Origin: Sphingobacteriales bacterium UTBCD1
GTDB lineage: Bacteria > Bacteroidota > Bacteroidia > Chitinophagales > Chitinophagaceae
Assembly: GCA_002066995.1 (NCBI GenBank)
Contig: MWTC01000041.1
Coordinates: 1-64,000 of the forward strand
Direction: 5' to 3'
Length of the DNA stretch: 64,000 bases
Each line of letters begins with the position of its first letter. Position 1 is the first letter of the stretch. A program made the position numbers and the translations under genes. This document shows positions 52,687 through 62,059 of this stretch, one piece after another. Below the pieces are notes generated by a model, which made no database searches, had not been told where the DNA came from, and worked only from the letters and a program-made list of their open reading frames with translations.

Positions 52687-54888
52687 TTGAAAAAAATCAA
52701 ATTTTATCACCAACTCAATGCCCTTGATTGTGGTCCCACATGCTTGCGCATGATGGCAAAATATTATGGTAAAAACATTAGCCTTGAAAAACTGAAAAAC
52801 TCGGCAGGCTTTAGCAAAGAGGGCGTTTCGCTTTTAGGTATAGCAGAATCGGCAGAAAGCATCGGTTTTAAAACTAATGGTGTACAGCTAAGTTTTAATC
52901 AACTTATAACAGAAGCAAATTTGCCAGCAATTTTGCATTGGCGGCAAAATCATTTTGTTATTATCACTAAGCATGCCAATAAAAGAAAAATAACCATTGC
53001 AGATCCCGGAAAAGGATTAATTACTTATTCCAAAGAAGAGTTTTGTAAACAATGGCTGAGCAGCAAAAATGAAATCGGCGAGCAAACCGGTGTTGCTTTA
53101 TTATTAGAGCCAACCGCAGCTTTTCACCGGCAGGAAGATGATGCAAAACAAAGTACGGGAATAGGCTGGGGGAGTTTGTTGCATTACATAAAACCGTACA
53201 AGCGTTATTTTTCCCAGGTAATGCTGGCTTTATTGTTGGGTAGCCTGATACAATTGGTATTCCCTTTCCTTACCCAAAGCATTGTGGACACGGGCATCAA
53301 TACTCAGAATCTTTCTTATATCACTATTATATTGATCGCCCAACTGATGTTATTCTTCGGAAGAACAATGATTGAGTTTATCAGAAGCCGGCTGCTGCTG
53401 CATATCAGCACCAGGATAAATATTTCCATCTTGTCTGATTTCTGGATAAAGTTAATGCGCCTGCCCATTGCTTATTTCGACACGAAACAAACCGGTGACA
53501 CCCTGCAGCGTATTGGCGATCACAGGCGAATCGAAAGTTTTTTAACCGGCACGGCTTTGTCCACCATTTTTTCAGTGGTTAACCTGTTTGTGTTTTCATT
53601 TGTGTTGCTGGGGTACAGTTCCACCGTCTTTTTTGTATTCGCAATAGGCAGCATACTTTATTTTTTCTGGATACGTTTTTTTCTCATTTATCGCCGTAAG
53701 CTGGATTTTCAACGCTTTGAAATAGCATCCAGGGAAAACAGTATTACCATGCAACTTATCCAGGGTATGCAGGAAGTAAAACTGCATAACGCTGAACAAA
53801 TACGCCGTTGGGAATGGGAGAATGTGCAAACAAGATTATTTAAACTTTCTTTCAAAAGCCTTTCCATTACTCAATATCAGCAGGCGGGGGCATTTTTTAT
53901 CAATGAGGGTAAAAATATCTTTATTACTTTTTTGGTCGCTCAATTAGTAATTGGGGGACAGCTTACCCTGGGCGCTATGCTGGCTATTCAATACATAATA
54001 GGACAGCTAAACAGTCCGGTGGAACAACTGATTGGATTTATGCAAAGCCTGCAGGATGCAAAAATTTCAATGGAACGTCTCAATGAAATTCACCAATTGG
54101 AAGAGGAAGAACCCACAGGAAAACAATTTAATTACTCATTGCCTGAAAATAAAAGTATAGTTATTAATCGCCTTAACTATACTTATCCCGGCGCAGGCAA
54201 CGAACCGGTTTTAAAAAATATTACCCTGCAAATACCGGAGGGAAAAACAACAGCAATTGTGGGCATAAGCGGCAGCGGCAAAACAACTCTTTTAAAACTG
54301 CTTCTCCGCTTTTATGAAGATTATAAAGGTGAAATAACAATTGGACGGTGTTCATTTAAAACATTAGGTCCCCGTTTTTGGCGAAGCCAGTGCGGCGCCG
54401 TGATGCAGGATGGATTTATTTTCAGCGACAGCATTGCTAAAAATATCGCTGTGAGCGATGAGTTGCCTGATTATCAAAAATTACTTCATGCCTCTAAAGT
54501 AGCCAATATCCTTTCTTTTATTGAAAGCCTCCCATTGGGTTTTAACACAAAGATTGGAGCGGAAGGGAACGGAATCAGCGCCGGGCAAAAACAACGGTTG
54601 TTGATAGCAAGGGCAGTGTATAAAAACCCTCATTATATTTTCTTTGATGAAGCCACCAATTCACTTGATGCTAATAATGAAAAAGAAATACTTGAGAACC
54701 TGCAGGAGTTTTTTAAAGATAAAACAGTGGTGGTTGTAGCCCATCGACTTAGCACCGTCATGAATGCAGGAAAAATAGTTGTCTTGCACGAAGGAGAAAT
54801 TGCAGAAGAGGGGACACATGAAGAATTGAGCATTAAAAGAGGACGGTATTATGAACTGGTAAAAAATCAACTGGAACTGGGAAATTAA
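52687..54888 (+). CDS. C39 peptidase-containing ABC exporter
   Basis: 733 aa, TTG start. N-terminal C39 peptidase (~1-145) with catalytic Cys15 in DCGPTC, His in HWRQNHFVII and Asp in IADPGKG; then a membrane domain with about six helices (~165-440); then an ATPase with Walker A GISGSGKTT (~525), GNGISAGQKQRLLIARA signature and Walker B YIFFDEATNSLD. These transporters cut GG leaders and export the core peptide in one step, matching the three precursors upstream. It is the last but one gene of the island, 66 bases after the thioredoxin, and is followed by HlyD. Confidence 0.95.
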   Translation: MKKIKFYHQLNALDCGPTCLRMMAKYYGKNISLEKLKNSAGFSKEGVSLLGIAESAESIGFKTNGVQLSFNQLITEANLPAILHWRQNHFVIITKHANKRKITIADPGKGLITYSKEEFCKQWLSSKNEIGEQTGVALLLEPTAAFHRQEDDAKQSTGIGWGSLLHYIKPYKRYFSQVMLALLLGSLIQLVFPFLTQSIVDTGINTQNLSYITIILIAQLMLFFGRTMIEFIRSRLLLHISTRINISILSDFWIKLMRLPIAYFDTKQTGDTLQRIGDHRRIESFLTGTALSTIFSVVNLFVFSFVLLGYSSTVFFVFAIGSILYFFWIRFFLIYRRKLDFQRFEIASRENSITMQLIQGMQEVKLHNAEQIRRWEWENVQTRLFKLSFKSLSITQYQQAGAFFINEGKNIFITFLVAQLVIGGQLTLGAMLAIQYIIGQLNSPVEQLIGFMQSLQDAKISMERLNEIHQLEEEEPTGKQFNYSLPENKSIVINRLNYTYPGAGNEPVLKNITLQIPEGKTTAIVGISGSGKTTLLKLLLRFYEDYKGEITIGRCSFKTLGPRFWRSQCGAVMQDGFIFSDSIAKNIAVSDELPDYQKLLHASKVANILSFIESLPLGFNTKIGAEGNGISAGQKQRLLIARAVYKNPHYIFFDEATNSLDANNEKEILENLQEFFKDKTVVVVAHRLSTVMNAGKIVVLHEGEIAEEGTHEELSIKRGRYYELVKNQLELGN

Positions 54889-54891
54889 AAT

Positions 54892-56223
54892 ATGCCAATC
54901 GAAATAAGCGATAATGGTGAAATCACCGGGTTAAAGGATTTTGAAAATGGCAATAGTCCTCTACTGCGCAGTGCGGAAGTAACAGAACTGATCAGCAGCA
55001 AACCTTCCTTTCTTGTAAGATGGGGCGTAAGCATTTTATTTGCCATTGCCCTTGTATTGTTAACCGCCACATGGTTTATCCGGTACCCGGATATAGTTAC
55101 GGCTCCTGCGTTGCTGAATTCTATTAATTCGCCAAAAGAAGTTCTGGTAAAAACTCCGGGCAAACTGACTAAGCTTTTTGTAAAAGAAGGGCAATGGGTA
55201 AAAAGAAATGAATTGATAGGTTTTATGGAAAGCACCGCCAGCCATGAAGAAATTATACGGCTCGACGCTATGCTCGACAGTATCGCCCAAAAAATGAGAA
55301 ATAACCAGGCAGATGAAGTTGTACAATATCTTTCGGTTAAATTTGATCAATTGGGCGAATTGCAGGCATCCCATCAAACTTTCTCCCAGTCGCTTTTGCA
55401 GTTCAGTAGTTATTTACAAAATGGTTTTTACCTGAGAAAGAAAAAAATGCTGGCTGCCGATATGCTATACCTGCAGCAGCTTCATACGGAACTTGAGCAA
55501 CAGAAAGTATTATTGAACCAGGACATGTCACTTACGGATTCTACATTCCAGGCGCAGGAATCATTGAAAAATGACAAAGTAATTTCTTCCATGGACTACA
55601 GGAATGAAAAAAGCAAACTCATTGCCCGGCAGCTAACTTTACCACAGATCAATTCCTCAATTATCAACAACGAAAGCCAACAGCATGAAAAGCAAAAAGA
55701 AATAGCGGAATTAGAAAACCAAATCCAACAACAGAAAAATATCTTTCTTCAATCGTTGAATACAATGAGAAGCAATGTAGAAGATTGGAAGAAAAAGTAT
55801 TTGTTGAGAGCTCCTGTTGACGGGAAAATAGCTTTCGCCGGTTTTTTGCAGGAAAACCAGGAACTAAAAAGCGGTCAGCTGATATGTTATTGTAATCCTG
55901 GCAACTCAAATTTCTATGCAGAAGCGTTAATTCCGCAGACAAATTTTGGGAAAGTGAAAATAGGGCAGCAGGTACTTTTAAAATTTCAGGCTTACCCTTA
56001 CCAAGAATTTGGATCGGTAAAAGGAGAAATAGAATTTATTAATACAATCTCCACCGATAGCGGCTTCATAGCAAAAATTTCGATGCCTGAAGGATTGGTA
56101 ACAAATTACAGAAAAAATATTCAATACAGAATGGGTCTTAAAGCGCAGGCCGAGATCATTACCGCCGATCTGCGGTTGGCAGAAAGGTTTTTAAACACTT
56201 TAAGAAAAAATATTCGCAAATAA
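54892..56223 (+). CDS. HlyD-family membrane fusion protein
   Basis: 443 aa. One membrane helix (~41-63, WGVSILFAIALVLLTATWFI), a biotinyl-lipoyl-like segment (VLVKTPGKLTKLFVKEGQWVKRN), a long coiled coil (~115-285) and a C-terminal barrel region with LLRAPVDGKIAFAGF. It links the ABC exporter to an outer-membrane channel; no TolC homologue is in the window, so a chromosomal one is presumably used. The gene starts 3 bases after the exporter stop. Confidence 0.92.
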   Translation: MPIEISDNGEITGLKDFENGNSPLLRSAEVTELISSKPSFLVRWGVSILFAIALVLLTATWFIRYPDIVTAPALLNSINSPKEVLVKTPGKLTKLFVKEGQWVKRNELIGFMESTASHEEIIRLDAMLDSIAQKMRNNQADEVVQYLSVKFDQLGELQASHQTFSQSLLQFSSYLQNGFYLRKKKMLAADMLYLQQLHTELEQQKVLLNQDMSLTDSTFQAQESLKNDKVISSMDYRNEKSKLIARQLTLPQINSSIINNESQQHEKQKEIAELENQIQQQKNIFLQSLNTMRSNVEDWKKKYLLRAPVDGKIAFAGFLQENQELKSGQLICYCNPGNSNFYAEALIPQTNFGKVKIGQQVLLKFQAYPYQEFGSVKGEIEFINTISTDSGFIAKISMPEGLVTNYRKNIQYRMGLKAQAEIITADLRLAERFLNTLRKNIRK

Positions 56224-56250
56224 TTTGACAAGTAAATACTTTACGTCAAA
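56224..56250 (+). terminator. hairpin at the end of the island operon
   Basis: TTTGAC-AA-GTAAA-TAC-TTTAC-GTCAAA, a long stem with a two-base bulge directly after the HlyD stop; only a weak T tract follows. Lies between convergent genes. Confidence 0.5.
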
Positions 56251-56275
56251 TAGTTAATACTTATTTTTAAAAAAA

Positions 56276-57436
56276 CTAAAGCAGGTTTTTTAAAACTGGA
56301 TTACCAGAGCTTATATTAGATTGCACTACTTCAAATATCTCTTTTAAAGCAATTTGCTCTTTCTGCCAGCACAAATCCCAGGCTGCTTTGGAGGTGTTTT
56401 CTCTCCATTTTTTATATTGATCCTGGTCGTTTTCTATCATGAGTATTGTTTTGGCAATGGCTTCCGGCGTCACTTCACTGATAATGGCGCCCACCTGGTA
56501 ATGATCCACGATCTTTTTTACTTCTTTGATCTCAGAAGCGATCACCGGCAAACCGGCATGGATATAATCAAATAGCTTATTGGGTAGGCTCAAGCGGTAA
56601 TTTGGATTGGTCGGCTTGTCCAGCGAAAAACCGAGATATGCCCCACGGGTATATTTTTTTAGTTCTTCCGGCGGCAGTTTTTCAATGAACCTGACCTTAT
56701 TTTCGATCCCGTATTCCGGTGGTAATTTTTTCAGATCTTTCCAGGCTTCACCGCCGCCGATCAGCACCAGCAAAAATTTTTCCGGTAGAAATTTCATGCT
56801 GCCAATTAATTCTTCTGCGCCGCGATCCATATTGATACCCGAACCCTGTAATAACAGGACTTTTTTCTCTTCAGGAAAAATCTTTTCTGAAGTTTCCGGC
56901 GCCTGCTCCGTCAACACAGGTGTGTTTCTGACCACTTTCAAATGAATGCCGTAGTCTTTCTCATATTGATCAGCCACAGACTGACTTACTGTGTATGCAT
57001 GTTTCAATTTGGGTAAAATGAATTTCTCAACTGTTTTCCATATCCTTTTTTTAAAAGGCTTCTTCTGAAGCTCCGGCATTCCCGTAAAATATTCATGGGT
57101 GTCATAGACCAGCTTTTTTCCACGCAACCTTGAAATTATAAAGTTGGGTACCAGCGTATCCAGGTCATTGGAGAGGAACAGGTCAGCTTTTTTAAAGAGA
57201 ATTTTAAAAAAAAGTTTCAGATCGAACTCGGCATATTTCAATACCCCTTTATCGAAATGAGACCGTATCCGCTTAACTGTATAATCTCTGTTTTCAACCG
57301 GGAGGCTTTTCTTTAGCTTTCTGCCGATAAGTGAAACTTCAAATCCATTCTCATGCAGGAAAGAACAAACCCGGTGCACCCGCTGATCGGTCACCAGGTC
57401 ACTGATCACTGAAACTACAACTCTCTTTTTTTTCAA
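56276..57436 (-). CDS. glycosyltransferase (GT4 family)
   Basis: 386 aa GT-B enzyme. N-terminal VVSVISDLVTDQRVHRVCSFLHENGFEVSLIG, middle KLVYDTHEYFTGMPELQ, and C-terminal LLLQGSGINMDRGAEELIGSMKFLP, then LPNKLFDYIHAGLPVIASEIKEVKKIV, the sugar-nucleotide binding region. Acceptor unknown. It overlaps the deacetylase gene start-to-stop by four bases (57433-57436), so both act in one polysaccharide pathway. A remnant of its 3' end lies at the opposite border of the island. Confidence 0.9.
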   Translation of the reverse strand: MKKKRVVVSVISDLVTDQRVHRVCSFLHENGFEVSLIGRKLKKSLPVENRDYTVKRIRSHFDKGVLKYAEFDLKLFFKILFKKADLFLSNDLDTLVPNFIISRLRGKKLVYDTHEYFTGMPELQKKPFKKRIWKTVEKFILPKLKHAYTVSQSVADQYEKDYGIHLKVVRNTPVLTEQAPETSEKIFPEEKKVLLLQGSGINMDRGAEELIGSMKFLPEKFLLVLIGGGEAWKDLKKLPPEYGIENKVRFIEKLPPEELKKYTRGAYLGFSLDKPTNPNYRLSLPNKLFDYIHAGLPVIASEIKEVKKIVDHYQVGAIISEVTPEAIAKTILMIENDQDQYKKWRENTSKAAWDLCWQKEQIALKEIFEVVQSNISSGNPVLKNLL

Positions 57437-58749
57437 GACAAGTTCTTTATTTTTCCGATCGTTTGTTCAAAAATGTTTTTCCATTCTTTCCAGAAAAAGC
57501 GTTCATTCACTGTATGGTTATGCCAGATGCAAAGAAAGTATCCTTCGTGTTTCTTTACCCGGTCAATAGATTCTTTCATAGCATTCCATGCCTGCCCGGG
57601 CGAATAACCAAGGTCTTCTCCGAAATTGCCTTCCATGAAAGTTATGGGATAAATTTTCAATGAGGTCTCTTCGTTTTTCAACAGGTCAAACCAGTTGAAC
57701 GGAGTGCAGGTGCCTGCACGGAAGCCGGGATGAGTGGCGTAGCCCATGCTGTAATCTTCTGTAATGCCATTGCTCAAAAGATTCCGGTAGGTCTCAGGCA
57801 TTTTGATCTTCAGATAATGTTGCCTGCTTTTTGTAACTGTCTTTCCAAGAAGTTCAGTGAGCGAGTTGATCTCGCTTTTGAATTTTTCCGGTTCTTCATT
57901 AGAAAAATAGGAAGGATGGATGCCTACGGAAGCATGCTCTTTTAATTCATCCACCAATCTTTTCATAGCCCGGTTCCGGGGATCCAGGTTTTTGTCAAAT
58001 TCTGAATACTTTCCAAGATTGATGAAATAAATGAACTGCAGTCCCGATTCCTGTTGGATCTTTCGAAGAAATTCATAGGTATCATAAGGGTCTTTTCTGC
58101 CGAAGAGGATCGTTGCAGTCTGTGCTGCTAAAAATTTAAAATTGAGCGATAACAGGTTTTTAAAAAAGGATAGAAGATTCCTCTTAACCCCTCTGTACTG
58201 AAAGGCATAAGCCTGGTCTATGTCAATGGACATGACAGAAGAAAATTTTTTGCTGCTAAGCGGTACTGAAGGGAAGATATCCAATATCTGTTTTTTCAAC
58301 GCATCCGCCCATACATTAACTAAGGGGATTTCTAAAATCTCATTCCGGTAACTGACCGAAGCATTTGCTTCAAAGCTATTGTATTTGCCCGGGGCATAGG
58401 GTAGATATTCTTCATACCTGCTGACAAGATAAAATGCTGCCGCAAAAATATCGTGTACCCATTGGCCTGCCAACGTTCCCGGTAAACGAAATTCAATCTC
58501 CTTCTCCTTTTTTTCAACCCTGGGAGTGACAGTGACCAGTGAGTCTTCAAACAGAAGTGCAGAAGGCCTGATATGAATTTCTTTTTTTTCAAAAGGATGA
58601 TTACTGTAGTTTACGGAAGGCCCTTTGAATGCCTGGTATTCACTTTTGTCGCAGGTCATTTTAAATTCAAAGCAGCCTATCTCTGAAATCAGGAAGCGGG
58701 AAATATATTCAATCCGTGAGGTGATATTGTCACAATAAAAAAGCAACAT
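57433..58749 (-). CDS. polysaccharide deacetylase family protein
   Basis: 438 aa from the ATG at 58749 (MLLFYCDNITSRIEYISRF); a TTG frame extends to 58797 but overlaps a terminator. N-terminal DUF7033-like region (~1-170), then an NodB-like deacetylase fold: VMSIDIDQAYAFQYRG (metal-binding Asp pair), GIHPSYFSNEEPEK (His), and FRAGTCTPFNWFDLLKNE. It removes acetyl groups from a cell-surface glycan. Co-transcribed with the glycosyltransferase. Confidence 0.88.
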   Translation of the reverse strand: MLLFYCDNITSRIEYISRFLISEIGCFEFKMTCDKSEYQAFKGPSVNYSNHPFEKKEIHIRPSALLFEDSLVTVTPRVEKKEKEIEFRLPGTLAGQWVHDIFAAAFYLVSRYEEYLPYAPGKYNSFEANASVSYRNEILEIPLVNVWADALKKQILDIFPSVPLSSKKFSSVMSIDIDQAYAFQYRGVKRNLLSFFKNLLSLNFKFLAAQTATILFGRKDPYDTYEFLRKIQQESGLQFIYFINLGKYSEFDKNLDPRNRAMKRLVDELKEHASVGIHPSYFSNEEPEKFKSEINSLTELLGKTVTKSRQHYLKIKMPETYRNLLSNGITEDYSMGYATHPGFRAGTCTPFNWFDLLKNEETSLKIYPITFMEGNFGEDLGYSPGQAWNAMKESIDRVKKHEGYFLCIWHNHTVNERFFWKEWKNIFEQTIGKIKNLS

Positions 58750-58796
58750 AACTGAATTCCGTGAAACCAAAATAAACAGAATAATCTGTTTAAACA

Positions 58797-58824
58797 AAAG
58801 CCCCGTATTGGGATACAGGGCTTT
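58797..58824 (-). terminator. terminator of the outer-membrane receptor gene
   Basis: On the minus strand a 12-bp stem AAAGCCCTGTAT/ATACGGGGCTTT with one G-T pair, four-base loop, followed by TGTTT, 23 bases after the receptor stop. Confidence 0.8.
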
Positions 58825-58846
58825 TACAAATCAATCTGAAGTTTTA

Positions 58847-61522
58847 TTAGTTACCACCCATCTGCATATTCATATTGTCCATACCGTTATTATCCTGGTT
58901 TTTCAGATTCTTGCGTTTGAATAAAGAGGCATCGAATTTTCCAAATCTCCAGTTGAAGTTCAGGCGGAAAATCTGTGCATCCCGGCGGCGATACGAATCC
59001 TGTATAAAATAGCTGGATTCCGAATGAATGTCCTGGGTGCGGGTCCTGAAAATATCATTAACGTTAAGCGAAAGGGAAGCTTTCTTTTCTTTAAGAAAAT
59101 CAAATTTGATTGCCGCATCCACGCCATAAGTAGCTCTCACATATCCCTGGGACGCTGTGGGTGCTCCGAAAAATCCGCCTCCGAATCCGCCACGGCCGCC
59201 ACTGCCACTGCCACCTGGAGGCAGAATCGTTTTGGATTGATAGTCCCCGGAAATTTGCAGGGTGAAATTTTTGGGAAGTTTGAATGAATTGTTCAGCTTT
59301 CCAAACCAGCTTGCAAACTGAGCTTGCTTTGGTTGATTCGGGTCATCAATATTGATTTTTGATGTATAAAGGTTCAGGTTCGATGTAAGATCCCACCACC
59401 TGGTGATCTTGTTTTTACCGATCAACTCCAGGCCGGTTACATAACTGGAATTTGCATTGATGTATGAGTTCACTAAAATTTCCTTGTGCGTGACAACATC
59501 AGTTTCGGTGACCTGGAACCGGGTGATCAGGTCGTTGGTATTCTTGAAATAGAGTGAAGCAAGAAAATTATCCCTGTTCTTAAAAGTTTTTTCATAAGAC
59601 AACTCAACAGAATTGGTAAATTCCGGTTTGAGGTTGGGATTACCGCGGCTGATATTCAGCGAATCGGAATAATCAGTGTAAGGATTCAATTGCCAGGGAT
59701 TCGGCCTGTTGATCCTCCTTGTATAGTTCAGTTGAATTGTCTGATCGTTTTTCAGTTTTTGATTGACAAAAAAGCTCGGGAAAAGGCTTAGCGGGAAATT
59801 GATGTTAAAATTCTGGTTTTTATCAGGGAGATGCCCTTCATAATTGGAGCTTTCAGCCCTTAAGCCAATCTGGTACCCGAAGTTTTTTACCTGGTTAGAA
59901 AATGTGGTATAGGCAGCATACACGTTTTGCTTGCTTACATAGTTGGTGGATAAAAGCGGGTTATAAACCGGGTTATTGTTTGCATCAAAAAAGTAGAACT
60001 CATTTTTATTATCAGAGCTTTGTATGGATGCCCTGACGCCGGCTTCCAGTTTGGATTTATCGGATAATGGATTTGTATAATCAGATTGGATCACAAGATT
60101 ACTGCTTTTGCCGGACATATTTTGTCTCTGGCTGAAAGTACCGGTCATTTGTTTTTGCGGATAAGTATAATAATCCGTGGTGATCATGTTGTTGTTTTCA
60201 TTTCTGCTTGCGTTGTAATTAAGATCTGCTGTTAATTCATGACCTGCCCTGGGAAAATTATGTTTGTAACTGAATTGACCTCCTTTAAACCTGAAATTGC
60301 CGGAAGTATTGGAGATACGGTCGTTGAATGAGGAAGTGATGACAGGCGAGTATAATGAATCAATTAAAATTTCACTGAGTGTATAAGGCTTGAAACTTCC
60401 GCCGCCGATATTGCCTGCAATGGAAAGTGTATTCCTGTTATCTGCCAGGAAGTCAAGACCACTACGGAAAAATTTGAAAGCTCCATTCGAAGTACTCCGG
60501 TCAGTCTGATGCAATTGGGTATTGGGGCTGCCGATCATAGTCAGCCGGTCTGTGGTTCCTGTGCTTATGGACTTCCTGGGAAAATAATTCGCACTTGCTG
60601 TAAAGTTGATCTTTCCCTGCCGGAGGTTAATGTCTCCGCCGCCGCCAACCTTGCCGCGTGAATCTGCATTCATTCTCACACTTCCGTTATATCCCACTTT
60701 CCTGTTTTTCTTTAAAATGATATTGAGTATCCCGGAAGTACCGCCGGAAGCATCATATTTTGCCGAAGGGTTTGTTATTATTTCTACACTCTCAATAGCA
60801 TCCGCAGGAATCTGATCCAGTGTGAGCGTGGTGGGCCGGCCGTCAACCAGTATTTGCGGCGCATTATTCCTGAGTGTGACGTTGCCGTCAATGTCCACAT
60901 TCAGTGAAGGAACATTACGCATTACATCCACAGCTGTTCCGCCGGCAGAACTGATATCTTTATCCACGTTGAAAATTTTCTTATCAATGGCCAGCTGCAG
61001 GCTTGATTTTGAGCTGGTGACTGTAACATTTCCAAGCACTTTTTCATCCACATCGAGTTTAATATTTCCAAGATCTTTTGAAAAGGCTGCCAGAGCGGAG
61101 CTCATATCCGGCATTCCGCTGCTGTTTGCATTATTGGACTGCCCGTTGTTCGCCATTTTAAATTCGAATGCAACAGGTTTGGTGATCTCTTTGAACCCGA
61201 TAGCGGTAATATGCAGTTTGTATTTGCCAAACAAGGGAATATTATCGAAATTAAAATCTCCATTAGCTTTTGAAAGCATGCCGGCTATCACTTCATCCTT
61301 ATTCTTTTTGGTGGCAGTGTCAAATTTGTTCTGCACCAATTCAACTGATGCAAAGGCAACAGGCTTGTTTGACTGAGCATCTACCAGCTTCCCGTAAAAA
61401 CTTCCATTCATCTGTTGTGCTGCACCATTGCGGTTGCCGCCGAAGTTACCGGGCATCTGGGCATTCAAAAAAAGTGTTCCCCCAACACAGAAAACCAAAT
61501 TGATTAATCGTTTTATCATCAT
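58847..61522 (-). CDS. outer-membrane beta-barrel receptor (OMP_b-brl_3 / TonB-dependent-like)
   Basis: 891 aa. Signal peptide (MMIKRLINLVFCVGGTLFLNAQ), a carboxypeptidase-regulatory-like domain (~45-145), a plug-like segment (QILVDGRPTTLTLDQIPADAIESVEIITNPSAKYDASGG), then a large barrel. The C-terminal loop before the last strands carries a glycine-rich stretch (GSGSGGRGGFGGGFFG). The end KDNNGMDNMNMQMGGN-like tail is rich in Met and Asn. Typical of the outer-membrane beta-barrel family without a classic TonB box. Ligand unknown; not linked to neighbouring genes. Confidence 0.9.
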   Translation of the reverse strand: MMIKRLINLVFCVGGTLFLNAQMPGNFGGNRNGAAQQMNGSFYGKLVDAQSNKPVAFASVELVQNKFDTATKKNKDEVIAGMLSKANGDFNFDNIPLFGKYKLHITAIGFKEITKPVAFEFKMANNGQSNNANSSGMPDMSSALAAFSKDLGNIKLDVDEKVLGNVTVTSSKSSLQLAIDKKIFNVDKDISSAGGTAVDVMRNVPSLNVDIDGNVTLRNNAPQILVDGRPTTLTLDQIPADAIESVEIITNPSAKYDASGGTSGILNIILKKNRKVGYNGSVRMNADSRGKVGGGGDINLRQGKINFTASANYFPRKSISTGTTDRLTMIGSPNTQLHQTDRSTSNGAFKFFRSGLDFLADNRNTLSIAGNIGGGSFKPYTLSEILIDSLYSPVITSSFNDRISNTSGNFRFKGGQFSYKHNFPRAGHELTADLNYNASRNENNNMITTDYYTYPQKQMTGTFSQRQNMSGKSSNLVIQSDYTNPLSDKSKLEAGVRASIQSSDNKNEFYFFDANNNPVYNPLLSTNYVSKQNVYAAYTTFSNQVKNFGYQIGLRAESSNYEGHLPDKNQNFNINFPLSLFPSFFVNQKLKNDQTIQLNYTRRINRPNPWQLNPYTDYSDSLNISRGNPNLKPEFTNSVELSYEKTFKNRDNFLASLYFKNTNDLITRFQVTETDVVTHKEILVNSYINANSSYVTGLELIGKNKITRWWDLTSNLNLYTSKINIDDPNQPKQAQFASWFGKLNNSFKLPKNFTLQISGDYQSKTILPPGGSGSGGRGGFGGGFFGAPTASQGYVRATYGVDAAIKFDFLKEKKASLSLNVNDIFRTRTQDIHSESSYFIQDSYRRRDAQIFRLNFNWRFGKFDASLFKRKNLKNQDNNGMDNMNMQMGGN

Positions 61523-61772
61523 TTTTTATTTTGATTGGCAAAGGTACTTGAACGTGATTGTGAAGGAATTGATATTGTATAAATGGTTTAAAATATTGTT
61601 GAAGGGCAACAATGTTTTTTTATGTTAATGAATGCAAAGAGTGCATACGAACGGCATTTGCATTCTTATTATTGCAAAAAAATTTCGTTTTACAATTTTC
61701 GTTTCCTTCCGTTATAAAAAATCCCGAAACGTATAGATTATGTTACTGATCGTATAAGCTTCGGGGAGTTTG

Positions 61773-61847
61773 GGTGGCTGATGGGTTTCGAACCCACGAC
61801 CCTCAGAACCACAATCTGATGCTCTAACCAACTGAGCTACAGCCACC
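61773..61847 (-). tRNA. tRNA-His (GTG anticodon)
   Basis: 75-base cloverleaf on the minus strand: acceptor GGTGGCT/AGCCACC, D arm GTAGCTCAGTTGGTTAGAGC, anticodon loop with GTG (plus-strand 61810-61812), T arm GTGGGTTCGAAACCCAT. The extra 5' G pairs with C73, as in tRNA-His. CCA is not encoded. Confidence 0.96.
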
Positions 61848-62059
61848 ATTTCAACGGACTGCAAAAGTATGCAAAACAGAATCAGTTTGAAAATTTACAT
61901 CATACTACTTTATTATAAAATTATTAACAGCTGTTCGTATTTAAAGTTTATTATGCACCGTTCATCAAAAACGCCTGTTAAATGGTTCTGAAGATAAGAA
62001 AAGCAATGTTTTTACGTTATTTTTGGAGCATGTCAAAAGCATTAAAATACCTGTTAAAT

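Noticed and set aside
60822-61376. 184-codon plus-strand frame inside the receptor gene
   Set aside because: Antisense shadow; the receptor domains on the minus strand are conserved.
61595-61621. Perfect hairpin ATTGTTG-AAGGG-CAACAAT followed by GTTTTTTT
   Set aside because: It reads as a terminator on the plus strand, but no plus-strand gene lies upstream. It sits between tRNA-His and the start of the minus-strand receptor gene, so I do not assign it.
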